Positions 1-6,591 of a stretch of DNA of 7,629 bases are shown here, piece by piece. The notes beneath the pieces were generated by a model. It made no database searches and was not told the origin of the DNA. It saw only the letters and a program-made list of their open reading frames with translations. A program made the translations under genes and the position numbers. Numbering within the stretch: position 1 is the stretch's first letter; each line of letters starts with the position of its first letter. The stretch is from assembly GCA_049889495.1 (NCBI GenBank), contig JBMHDH010000075.1:1-7629 (forward strand), written 5' to 3'. The stretch is from UBA685 sp049889495. GTDB lineage: Bacteria > Pseudomonadota > Alphaproteobacteria > Puniceispirillales > Puniceispirillaceae.

Positions 1-906
1 GTTGGGGAAAAGCCTGTTTTTGATTTTACCCCTCAAGATCATGTCAGCATTGGTGAAGGGCTGGCGCAGATGGATTTTGCTTCTGCTGCAAAATTATCAG
101 GGGCGCGTTTTGTTGTCTTAAAAGGACAAATGGCACGTCTAGAACGAGCGCTTGCGGCCTTTATGCTTGATACCCATACAAAAGAAGCTGGTTATCAAGA
201 AATGTTGCCACCTGCGATTGTGAACAGCAAAACTATGACTGGCACAGGCCAATTACCGAAATTTGCCGAAGATCTTTATCAGGTTGAAGAGGATAAATGG
301 CTGATCCCAACCGCTGAAGTACCTTTAACAAATTTGGTTGCTGACAGCATTGTTGAGGCAGAAAACTTACCCTTGCGTATGACAGCCTATACCCCTTGTT
401 TCCGCGCCGAAGCTGGCTCAGCAGGCCGTGATACCAGAGGCATGATCCGCCAACATCAATTCTCGAAAGTAGAGATGGTATCTGTTGTAAAGCCTGAAGA
501 TTCAGCAGAAGAGCTTGAGCGGATGACAGGGTGCGCAGAACGTATTTTGCAAAAATTGGGGCTTTGTTACCGCGTGATGAAGCTTTGTTCTGGTGATACA
601 GGCTTTTCAGCAGAACAAACTTATGACATTGAGGTCTGGTTACCTGGTCAAGATGAAGGGCGTGGCATGTTCCGCGAGATTTCATCTTGTTCAAATTGTG
701 GTCCCTTCCAAGCGCGCCGAATGAAAGCGCGGATGCGTCGAAAAGCGGGCGGTGACACAGAATTCTTACACACCTTAAATGGCTCTGGATTGGCGCTAGG
801 TCGCACGATGATTGCGGTTTTGGAAAATGGCCAGCAAGCAGATGGCAGCGTGTTATTGCCCGAAGCCTTGCATCCTTATATGGGAACTGACAAGCTAGTA
901 CCATAA
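1..906 (+). CDS. serS: Seryl-tRNA synthetase, 3' part (N-terminus outside window)
   Basis: Cytoplasmic class II aminoacyl-tRNA synthetase that activates serine with ATP and charges tRNA-Ser (and tRNA-Sec where present). The frame is open from base 1 to a TAA at 904-906, giving 301 residues. Bacterial SerRS is usually about 425 aa, so roughly 125 residues, the coiled-coil tRNA-binding arm, are missing because of the window edge, not truncation. In fragment numbering, the serine-binding TAE motif is at 104-106, class II motif 2 starts at F134-R135 (FRAEAGSAGRDTRG), and the conserved EISSCSNCGPFQARR segment follows. Motif 3 is LNGSGLALGR with its invariant arginine at R268. An internal ATG at 70 is not the start, because recognisable SerRS sequence (FDFTPQDH..) lies upstream. 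surE follows after 38 nt on the same strand. The family call is secure. Confidence 0.97.
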   Translation, partial: VGEKPVFDFTPQDHVSIGEGLAQMDFASAAKLSGARFVVLKGQMARLERALAAFMLDTHTKEAGYQEMLPPAIVNSKTMTGTGQLPKFAEDLYQVEEDKWLIPTAEVPLTNLVADSIVEAENLPLRMTAYTPCFRAEAGSAGRDTRGMIRQHQFSKVEMVSVVKPEDSAEELERMTGCAERILQKLGLCYRVMKLCSGDTGFSAEQTYDIEVWLPGQDEGRGMFREISSCSNCGPFQARRMKARMRRKAGGDTEFLHTLNGSGLALGRTMIAVLENGQQADGSVLLPEALHPYMGTDKLVP

Positions 907-944
907 CGCATAAATCACCTAATAACGGGGATGAAATAGGCAAA

Positions 945-1703
945 ATGCGCATTTTGATCACAAATGATGATGGCATAGATGCTTATGGCCTAGCTTTATT
1001 GGCTGATTTGGCGCGTCCTTTTGCCAATGATATCACCATCATTGCGCCTATGGATAACCGATCAGGCACAGGCCGTTCTTTGACTTTAAAATCAGATATT
1101 CATCTGGCTGATTTGGGGCAGGGACGTTATGCCTGTTCAGGCACGCCTGCTGATTGTGTGTTATTGGGCTTGAATGTGTTAATGAAAGATAACCCGCCTG
1201 ATGTGATTTTATCTGGTATTAATCACGGCCAAAATATCGCAGATGATATTGGGTATTCTGGCACGATTGGTGCTGCTTATGAAGGTGCCATTAACAACAT
1301 TCCCTCATTGGCTTTCAGCCAGCAAAATGGGGATGGGCCAGATGATTTTGCCCCTGCCAGTGAAATGGGAGAAGCCGTACTGCGCTATGCGTTGGCCAAT
1401 TTACCTGATCCTCGGTCTGTTATGAATTTCAATTTTCCACGCTTATCAGTTGGCAGAATTAAAGGCATTAAACCTGCTTTTTGTGACAGACATAAAGCAG
1501 GTGATATTGTCTATGACGGCGATACCCCGCATCATTACCGTATCGGGCCATTAAAGACCTTATCAGATATCACCAAGGGGTATGACAGAGATGTGCTTGA
1601 TGATGGCTATGTCTCACTGACCATCTTATCCATGGATCAAACTGATCAAACAGAAATGCGCCGCTATAAATCCATTGATAGTGATTTGTTGCGTAATGGC
1701 TGA
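945..1703 (+). CDS. surE: 5'/3'-nucleotidase SurE
   Basis: Metal-dependent phosphatase that removes phosphate from 5'- and 3'-nucleoside monophosphates; some members also act on short polyphosphate. It acts in the cytoplasm and is associated with stationary-phase survival. The 252-aa product has the usual SurE length. It opens with the hallmark MRILITNDDG; the expected metal ligands are D8, D9, S40 (in PMDNRSGTGRS) and N93 (in SGINHGQN). The STGTPADCV-type segment is present as CSGTPADCV near 64-72, and SGTIGAAYEGA follows the active site. The start at 945 places this motif at the very N-terminus, as in the family, with a short purine-rich AGG about 4 nt upstream. The last 8 nt overlap the preferred pcm start, suggesting translational coupling. 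The surE-pcm pairing is common in Proteobacteria. Confidence 0.96.
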   Translation: MRILITNDDGIDAYGLALLADLARPFANDITIIAPMDNRSGTGRSLTLKSDIHLADLGQGRYACSGTPADCVLLGLNVLMKDNPPDVILSGINHGQNIADDIGYSGTIGAAYEGAINNIPSLAFSQQNGDGPDDFAPASEMGEAVLRYALANLPDPRSVMNFNFPRLSVGRIKGIKPAFCDRHKAGDIVYDGDTPHHYRIGPLKTLSDITKGYDRDVLDDGYVSLTILSMDQTDQTEMRRYKSIDSDLLRNG

Positions 1704-2352
1704 TCGCGCGACGCAAGATCCTGAATTATTTGCGGCAAAGGCACAGCTTATTATGAAGCTGCGTGCGCTAGCCATATTGGATTCTTCTGTTTTAGCAGCC
1801 ATTGAACGCGTCCCACGCGAGGTATTCTTGCCATCTGCTTTGCGTGTTCATGCTTATGAAAATGCGTCTTTGCCAATCGCCTTTGGACAGACCATCAGCC
1901 AGCCTTATGTGATTGCCAGCTCATTGGTGGCATTGGATATAAAACCTGCGCATCGTGTTCTGGAAATTGGCACTGGCACGGGCTATCAGGCCTGTGTTTT
2001 GTCCTATTTGGCGCGTCGTGTTTATTCTGTAGAACGATTGCGGCCCTTATTCGTCGAAGCAGAAATGCGTGTGAAATCCCTGCGCTTGACCAATATTTCT
2101 TTGCGTCACGCTGATGGCACCAAAGGCTGGCCAGAAGCCGCACCTTTTGACAGAATCATTACGGCTTGCCAATCAGATGAGGTGCCAGATAACCTGATTT
2201 CCCAATTAAAAGAAGATGGCGTTTTTATAGGCCCTGTTGGACCTGCTGGTCAGGAAAAATTGGTGCGTGTAAAAAAGCTTGCAACTGGTATTAAGACAGA
2301 TACCATAATGGATGTGCGTTTTGTTCCGATGCTAGAAGGTACAGGTCTGTGA
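1696..2352 (+). CDS. pcm: Protein-L-isoaspartate O-methyltransferase
   Basis: Repair enzyme that transfers a methyl group from S-adenosylmethionine to isoaspartyl residues in damaged proteins, starting their return to aspartate. In the 218-aa product, the N-terminal LAILDSSVLAAIERVPREVFLP region (26-46) is typical of the family. GQTISQP (64-70) is the substrate-binding signature, VLEIGTGTGY (88-97) is SAM motif I, E113 follows as the acidic ribose contact, FDRIIT (151-156) is motif II, and LKEDGVFIGPVG (171-182) is motif III. The C-terminus VRFVPMLEG matches the usual ending. An ATG at 1675 would add seven residues (MIVICCV) with a 29-nt overlap of surE. I prefer 1696, which gives an 8-nt overlap and a normal N-terminus. 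No strong ribosome binding site is visible, which fits coupling to surE. Confidence 0.94.
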   Translation: MADRATQDPELFAAKAQLIMKLRALAILDSSVLAAIERVPREVFLPSALRVHAYENASLPIAFGQTISQPYVIASSLVALDIKPAHRVLEIGTGTGYQACVLSYLARRVYSVERLRPLFVEAEMRVKSLRLTNISLRHADGTKGWPEAAPFDRIITACQSDEVPDNLISQLKEDGVFIGPVGPAGQEKLVRVKKLATGIKTDTIMDVRFVPMLEGTGL

Positions 2353-3380
2353 TGCCAAAACAACAATTTCTTCACATGATTGGTAAAGTCAGCCTTTTGG
2401 CTGGTTTGACATTTGGCTTATCTGCTTGTGGGGCAAGTGATTTAAAATTGCCTGAGGTGGAATTACCATCCTTTTCTTTGACAAGAGATGTGCCAGCCCC
2501 AGCAAACAAAGGCACACAGCGCATCACACGAGAAACTATCCCTGTAAACAGGCAAATCATTGTGAGGGCAGGTGATACCATCTATGCGCTTGCCACGCGT
2601 TATCAGGTGACACCGCAATCTTTGATCGCTGATAATGATTTACAGGCCCCTTACGCCCTACAGCAAGGGCAATCCTTGAAAATCACCCCATCAAGAGAAC
2701 ATATTGTCCGCCCTATAGATAGCCTTTTTACCATCTCGCAACGCTATGCCGTCAGCCAATATCATCTTGCTGAGATTAATGAATTATCAGCACCCTATGA
2801 GTTAACGGTGGGGCAAGCCTTATTAATCCCTGATGCGCATGATTTTTCGGTGCTAGATGGCTCCAAAGGGGTGGATAGTGCGGCCTATGCCAAACCAGCA
2901 CCGCAAGCTGTGATCACTGAGCAAATAACGCCAACTGATCCTGTAAAACCAGCGGCACCAGCCAAAGAGAAAAAGAATTTTGTGGCACCTGCCTTTGCCT
3001 CTGGTGATGCTTTTACATGGCCACTTGAAGGGGAAATTATCCTTGATTATGGACCTGCTGGGAAAGGTATTCATAATGATGGTGTCAATATTGCCGCAGA
3101 TGCAGGGGCCGTTATTCAAGTCGCTGCCCCTGGCACGGTGGCCTATATTGGCCGTAATTTGAAATCATTTGGCTCAATGGTCTTGGTTAAGCATGATGGC
3201 GGCTATATTACAGCCTATGCCCATCTAGATGATGTGCGTGTTGCCGAAGGTGATGTGCTTGGCGCAGGGCAAACGGTTGGCACCGTCGGGCAAACAGGAC
3301 GTGTAACAAGCCCGCAATTGCATTTTGAAGTGCGCCAGTCACGCCAGCCAATTAACCCGCATGACATTATAAATTCTTGA
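2352..3380 (+). CDS. LysM/M23 (LytM) lipoprotein, NlpD/DipM-like, probable amidase activator
   Basis: Predicted envelope lipoprotein that binds peptidoglycan and probably activates cell-wall amidases during division. With the ATG at 2352 it has 342 residues. A signal peptide (about 1-25) ends in lipobox LSA-C26. Two LysM repeats follow at about 68-111 and 117-160, then a Pro/Ala/Lys-rich linker, then a C-terminal M23/LytM domain from about 222. Active M23 enzymes bind zinc through HxxxD and HxH motifs. Here H241 is followed by NDGVN, with Asn where the Asp ligand is expected, and the HxH site reads Q322-L-H324. H291 (YAHLDD) remains. This pattern resembles non-catalytic NlpD and DipM, so the activator role is inferred. 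Its TGATG start overlaps the pcm stop by 1 nt. A GTG at 2349 is an alternative, better spaced from AGAAGG at 2334-2339. Confidence 0.9.
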   Translation: MPKQQFLHMIGKVSLLAGLTFGLSACGASDLKLPEVELPSFSLTRDVPAPANKGTQRITRETIPVNRQIIVRAGDTIYALATRYQVTPQSLIADNDLQAPYALQQGQSLKITPSREHIVRPIDSLFTISQRYAVSQYHLAEINELSAPYELTVGQALLIPDAHDFSVLDGSKGVDSAAYAKPAPQAVITEQITPTDPVKPAAPAKEKKNFVAPAFASGDAFTWPLEGEIILDYGPAGKGIHNDGVNIAADAGAVIQVAAPGTVAYIGRNLKSFGSMVLVKHDGGYITAYAHLDDVRVAEGDVLGAGQTVGTVGQTGRVTSPQLHFEVRQSRQPINPHDIINS

Positions 3381-3394
3381 TATTTATCAATATG

Positions 3395-4255
3395 TTAAAA
3401 AGAGATCTTTTGATCTAGCTTTGCGGCAAGATGAACGATGAATTGAGCGGCTGTTCTGCCTGAACGATTGCCTCTTTCCATGGCCCATTGTAAGGCCAAT
3501 GAGCGGGCATCTTCTTCACTTATTGGCAATGCAAAATGGCTGATATAACCATTTACAATGGTAAGATAGGCATCTTGATCAAGCGAATGAAAGCCAATCC
3601 ATAGCCCGAAGCGATCTGATAAAGACACTTTTTCTTCGGTGGCTTCTGACGGGTTAACCGCAGAAGAGCGTTCATTTTCAATCATCTGTCGCGACATTAA
3701 ATGGCGGCGATTTGACGAGGCATAAAAGACCACATTAGATGGTCGTCCCGTTAATCCACCTTCAAGAGCAGCTTTTAAGGCCTTGTAGCTTGATTCTGCG
3801 GCCTCAAAAGCCAGATCATCACAAAAGACAATGAAAGATCTGTCTTGTGTGGCAAGATATTGCATCAGACGTGGTAAATCTTCGATATCTTCTCTGGCAA
3901 TTTCTATAATCGCCAAATCATAGCCCTCGCTTTGTATTTGGCCATGAACGGCTTTGATAATGGACGATTTTCCAGTGCCTCTTGCGCCCCATAACAGAGC
4001 ATTATTGGCTAATTTGCCTTCGGCAAAGGCTTTGGTGTTCGCGTATAATTTATCAATTTGCGGCTGGATGCCCTTTAGCAAAGATAGAGGGATGCGCGAA
4101 ATCGTGGGCACCGCTTGGCAATGGCCAAGTTGTTTATCCCATACATAACCATCAGCTGGCGTCAAAACTTTGCCTGACACTGGCGCAGGGGCGATCCTGT
4201 CTAAGGCATCAGCGATTCTGGTTAAAAGGGGAAGTACATCAGGGTTGGTCATCAT
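3395..4255 (-). CDS. DUF815-type AAA+ ATPase, function unknown
   Basis: Predicted cytoplasmic P-loop ATPase of 286 aa, close to the usual length of DUF815 proteins. Walker A is GARGTGKS at 90-97 (K96). Walker B is FIVFCDD at 141-147, ending in the acidic pair D146-D147. ASSNRRHLM (179-187) occupies the sensor-1 region and is characteristic of this family, and LSDRFGLWIGF (212-222) holds a likely arginine finger, R215. SGRTAAQF (265-272) is in the sensor-2 position. The N-terminal 80 residues are helical and precede the P-loop. There is no signal peptide or membrane segment. Two tandem ATGs begin the gene (4255 and 4252, reading leftward); AGG at 4266-4264 is 8 nt before the first, which I chose. 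The gene is a single-gene minus-strand unit between two plus-strand operons. The reaction coupled to ATP hydrolysis is not known. Confidence 0.88.
   Translation of the reverse strand: MMTNPDVLPLLTRIADALDRIAPAPVSGKVLTPADGYVWDKQLGHCQAVPTISRIPLSLLKGIQPQIDKLYANTKAFAEGKLANNALLWGARGTGKSSIIKAVHGQIQSEGYDLAIIEIAREDIEDLPRLMQYLATQDRSFIVFCDDLAFEAAESSYKALKAALEGGLTGRPSNVVFYASSNRRHLMSRQMIENERSSAVNPSEATEEKVSLSDRFGLWIGFHSLDQDAYLTIVNGYISHFALPISEEDARSLALQWAMERGNRSGRTAAQFIVHLAAKLDQKISF
3403..3416 (-). terminator. Weak candidate intrinsic terminator at the ATPase gene 3' end
   Basis: On the minus strand the last ATPase codons read AGATC-AAAA-GATCT, a 5-bp perfect stem with a 4-nt loop, followed at once by C and five T (3398-3402) leading into the TAA stop (3397-3395). 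Stem, loop and T-tract order fits an intrinsic terminator for the minus-strand gene, but the stem is short and AT-rich, so it would be weak. The plus strand has no T-tract directly after the stem, so it is not bidirectional. The convergent genes are only 14 nt apart. Confidence 0.3.
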
Positions 4256-4341
4256 CTTTATTACCTAGCTTCGGACGGGGTGACAGGCGGGCATGAAAGC
4301 TGCCTTTACGCGCGTAATCTATGAAATCTAACATAACGCAG

Positions 4342-4350
4342 ATTATATCA
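4342..4350 (-). promoter_or_regulatory. Extended -10 promoter element for the ATPase gene
   Basis: Reading the minus strand, positions 4350-4342 spell TGATATAAT: a perfect TATAAT preceded by the TG of an extended -10. It lies about 87 nt upstream of the ATPase start, which gives a 5' leader of roughly 80 nt. No good -35 box is visible at 16-18 nt (CGCTTT at 17 nt), which is tolerable for extended -10 promoters. It is the best sigma70-like element in the divergent gap. This is assigned by sequence match only. Confidence 0.45.
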
Positions 4351-4429
4351 TAAGCAAGGCCCAGAAAGCGCGCTTTTTGCGCCGAATTTTTATTCTCATC
4401 TTTATTCCAGAAAACAGACCAGTTTGGCG

Positions 4430-4458
4430 TTGAAAGCAACGACAAGGCAAGCTAATGT
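4430..4458 (+). promoter_or_regulatory. Candidate promoter for yajC-secD-secF
   Basis: TTGAAA at 4430-4435 matches the -35 consensus at five of six positions. TAATGT lies 17 nt further on at 4453-4458 but matches TATAAT at only three positions; GCTAAT at 4451-4456 matches at four positions with a 15-nt spacer. Position and direction suit a promoter for the sec operon, 75-100 nt upstream of yajC. The gap 4256-4523 must contain a promoter for this strand because the upstream gene is divergent, but this particular assignment is weak. Confidence 0.25.
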
Positions 4459-4519
4459 GAGGCTCAATACGTATTTATTTTGCTGGTAAAAGAGATCACG
4501 TCATTTATCAGCCCATCAC

Positions 4520-4523
4520 GGAG
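4520..4523 (+). promoter_or_regulatory. Ribosome binding site that decides the yajC start
   Basis: GGAG at 4520-4523 directly abuts an ATG at 4524, leaving no spacing, but lies 9 nt before the in-frame ATG at 4533. Normal spacing therefore favours 4533, which also gives the MFISPA N-terminus seen in many alphaproteobacterial YajC proteins. Confidence 0.65.
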
Positions 4524-4532
4524 ATGAAACCC

Positions 4533-4847
4533 ATGTTTATCAGCCCAGCATTTGCTCAAGCAACAGGCGGCGCGTCTATGACAGCACAGCTACTTCCTTT
4601 TGTTTTGATCTTCGCAATCTTTTATTTCTTTTTGATCCGCCCACAGCAAAAAAGAGCCAAGGCGCATCGTGAAATGGTCATGTCTGTTGCCAAGGGGGAC
4701 AAGGTGACAACCTCAGGTGGTCTGCGCGGTGTCATTGCAAAGGCGGTTGATGATCAAGATTATGTAACTGTTGAAATTGCAAAAGACGTCAAGGTGGAAG
4801 TTGTCCGCTCGATGATTGCAACAGTTGAAAAGAAAGACGCATCATAA
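4533..4847 (+). CDS. yajC: Preprotein translocase subunit YajC
   Basis: Small inner-membrane protein of the SecDF-YajC complex that associates with SecYEG. The 104-aa product has one transmembrane segment at about 19-35 (LLPFVLIFAIFYFFLI), directly followed by the YajC signature RPQQKR (36-41) and a cytoplasmic domain with KGDKVTTSGGLRG (54-66). The N-terminal MFISPAFAQA stretch before the membrane segment is common in alphaproteobacterial YajC. Length is normal for the family. The upstream ATG at 4524 would add MKP but has no ribosome binding site spacing. It is the first gene of the yajC-secD-secF operon and is followed by a 175-nt gap before secD, much longer than the other same-strand junctions here. 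Confidence 0.95.
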   Translation: MFISPAFAQATGGASMTAQLLPFVLIFAIFYFFLIRPQQKRAKAHREMVMSVAKGDKVTTSGGLRGVIAKAVDDQDYVTVEIAKDVKVEVVRSMIATVEKKDAS

Positions 4848-4889
4848 TCAGATGCGCTTCCCTTAAGCCGATAGGGGAATAACAGATAT

Positions 4890-5012
4890 ATGAATGTGGT
4901 GATAATGGCTGATCTTCAGATTGGCTTTTATCACATTGGCGATTTGTCAGATGGTATCTGGCTTATGATTTCAATTTCGTCACGCACCTATATCATTATG
5001 GTTTTTTTGTAA
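4890..5012 (+). CDS. Possible 40-aa leader peptide upstream of secD (unproven)
   Basis: A reading frame of 40 codons opens at ATG 4890, 11 nt after AGGGGA (4873-4878), and ends at TAA 5010-5012. The product starts MNVVIMADLQIGFYHIG and ends in a hydrophobic, Ile-rich stretch (SRTYIIMVFL). I do not recognise it. Its stop overlaps the secD ribosome binding site AAGG (5011-5014), so ribosomes ending here would sit on the secD start region. That arrangement, and its position before a sec gene, recalls regulatory leader peptides such as VemP before Vibrio secDF2. However, there is no RAPP-type arrest motif and no classic signal peptide, and a 40-codon open frame can arise by chance. An internal in-frame ATG at 4905 is an alternative start. 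Confidence 0.25.
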   Translation: MNVVIMADLQIGFYHIGDLSDGIWLMISISSRTYIIMVFL

Positions 5013-5014
5013 GG
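5011..5014 (+). promoter_or_regulatory. secD ribosome binding site, overlapped by an upstream stop codon
   Basis: AAGG lies 8 nt before the secD ATG at 5023, normal spacing, and supports that start. The first two bases are also the last two bases of the TAA that closes the short frame at 4890-5012, so translation of that frame, if it occurs, could affect access to this site. Confidence 0.6.
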
Positions 5015-5022
5015 TTAAGATA

Positions 5023-6576
5023 ATGTTACAATTTGAAGGCTGGAAAAAAGCACTTGTGGCTTTGGTCTGTTTTACAGGTTTTGTGTATGCGGCACCTAAT
5101 GTCATTGGTGCAAGAGATTTTGGCGGTATTTTGCCAGGTCAAAGCATTAATCTTGGCCTTGATTTGCAAGGTGGCTCACATCTGTTGTTACAGGTCGATA
5201 GCGATGCGGTTCAAAATGAACGTTTGGAAAGCATCGGCGAATCTCTTCGTCTGGAATTCAGAGACAAAAGAGTTCGCTTTAAGGATTTGCAAGTCTCAGA
5301 TGGTGTGTTGTCTTTCAGCCTTCGTGATGACAAATCAGGCGATGCCAGAGAAGAGGCATTGCGCACTTTAGGCAATGATTATCTGATCACCACACAAGGC
5401 CGCGATACATCAATCCGTTACAGTGAAGAGGGGATTATTGCCCTACAAACAAACACGGTTGAACAATCCATTGAAATTATTCGCCGCCGTCTTGACCCAG
5501 ATGGCACAAAAGAGCCTGTTATCCAAAGACAAGGGGCAAGCCGTATTTTGGTGCAACTGCCTGGTGTTGAAAACCCTGAAGAGGTAAAACGCTTGCTTGG
5601 TCGCACCGCAAAATTAACCTTCCAATTGGTTGATTTGCGGACAACCGCATCTGAAGCGCGTGCCTCTGGCCGTGTGCCACCAGGGGCTGTGTTAATGGAA
5701 TCTGCGAATGATGATGGCACTTATTATGTGGTGGAAAAGCGCGTCATGGTCAGTGGCGAGACGCTAGAGACAGCACAAGCGGGATTTGATCAGAACAACC
5801 AGCCAGCTGTGAATTTTTCATTGAATTCAGAAGGGGCACGGAAATTTGGTAAGGTCACGGGCGAAAATATCGGTCGTCCTTTTGCCATCATCCTAGATGG
5901 CAAAGTCGTTTCTGCCCCTACCATTCAGGCGCAGATCTTTGGTCAAGGCCAGATCACAGGCAATTTCTCTGTGGCTGAAACCAATGAATTATCATTGATC
6001 TTGCGCGCAGGGGCTTTGCCAGCACCTTTGATCGTTCTTGAAGAACGTTCTATCGGCCCAGGCTTAGGTGCGGATTCTGTCGCAGCTGGTCAGGTAGCTT
6101 CGGTTGTTGGGCTGATCCTTGTGATGATTTATATGATCGCCAGCTATGGTCAATTTGGCGTCTTTGCTGTTGGGGCCTTGTTAATCAATATTGTGTTGAT
6201 CCTTGGTGCTTTATCAGCCATTCAGGCCACTCTAACCTTGCCAGGTATTGCAGGTATTGTGTTAACGATGGGGATGGCGGTTGATGCGAATGTTCTGATT
6301 TTTGAACGCATCAGAGAAGAATTGCGTCGGGGCAGATCAGTCTCGGCAGCCATTGAAGCAGGATATGGCAGAGCCATTTCAACCATTATCGATTCCAATT
6401 TAACCACCTTATTTGCGGCATTATTCTTGTATATTTTCGGATCAGGGCCGATCAAAGGGTTTTCTGTTACCTTGGCGTTTGGGATTATTACATCCATGTT
6501 TACTGCGATTATGGTCACAAGATTATTTATTATTTTGTGGCTAGGGCGCAATCGCAACAAGGCATTGGTTCTGTAG
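5023..6576 (+). CDS. secD: Protein translocase subunit SecD
   Basis: Inner-membrane RND-superfamily protein that, with SecF, uses the proton gradient to complete export of proteins through SecYEG. The 517-aa product matches alphaproteobacterial SecD and is shorter than the 615-aa E. coli protein. TM1 is near 8-25. LGLDLQGGSH (44-53) opens the periplasmic P1 head. TVEQSIEIIRRRLD (145-158) and the segment FAIILDGKVVSAP through NELSLILRAGALPAP complete the periplasmic domain. Five more membrane segments follow from about 358. TM4 carries GMAVDANVLIFERIREELRRG with D421, the acidic residue expected to take part in proton conduction. The start at 5023 gives the typical MLQFxxWK N-terminus and has AAGG 8 nt upstream. 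secF follows after 15 nt. Confidence 0.97.
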   Translation: MLQFEGWKKALVALVCFTGFVYAAPNVIGARDFGGILPGQSINLGLDLQGGSHLLLQVDSDAVQNERLESIGESLRLEFRDKRVRFKDLQVSDGVLSFSLRDDKSGDAREEALRTLGNDYLITTQGRDTSIRYSEEGIIALQTNTVEQSIEIIRRRLDPDGTKEPVIQRQGASRILVQLPGVENPEEVKRLLGRTAKLTFQLVDLRTTASEARASGRVPPGAVLMESANDDGTYYVVEKRVMVSGETLETAQAGFDQNNQPAVNFSLNSEGARKFGKVTGENIGRPFAIILDGKVVSAPTIQAQIFGQGQITGNFSVAETNELSLILRAGALPAPLIVLEERSIGPGLGADSVAAGQVASVVGLILVMIYMIASYGQFGVFAVGALLINIVLILGALSAIQATLTLPGIAGIVLTMGMAVDANVLIFERIREELRRGRSVSAAIEAGYGRAISTIIDSNLTTLFAALFLYIFGSGPIKGFSVTLAFGIITSMFTAIMVTRLFIILWLGRNRNKALVL

Positions 6577-6591
6577 GGAGCATAAAGAGTT

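Noticed and set aside
233..976. Long 247-codon minus-strand frame antisense to serS
   Set aside because: It lies opposite unmistakable SerRS coding sequence and its translation has no recognisable motif; long antisense frames are a by-product of codon bias.
3954..4296. Plus-strand frames antisense to the ATPase N-terminal region
   Set aside because: The minus strand encodes intact Walker motifs; the plus-strand translations are low-complexity shadows without domains.
4364..4390. GCGC-TTTTT-GCGC with nearby T-rich sequence, a possible terminator in the divergent gap
   Set aside because: The stem is only 4 bp, the following T-tract is not adjacent, and neither flanking gene ends here.
4239..4445. 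A 68-codon minus-strand frame upstream of and overlapping the ATPase gene by 17 nt
   Set aside because: It opens only with TTG, has no ribosome binding site, shows no recognisable domain, and contains the best promoter-like element of the gap (TGATATAAT) in its middle. Most likely non-coding leader and promoter DNA, though a real small protein is not excluded.
4994..5025. CATTAT (4994-4999) complementary to ATAATG (5020-5025), which could hide the secD start codon
   Set aside because: Six AT-rich pairs across a 20-nt loop would be very weak; kept only as a remark alongside the leader-peptide idea.
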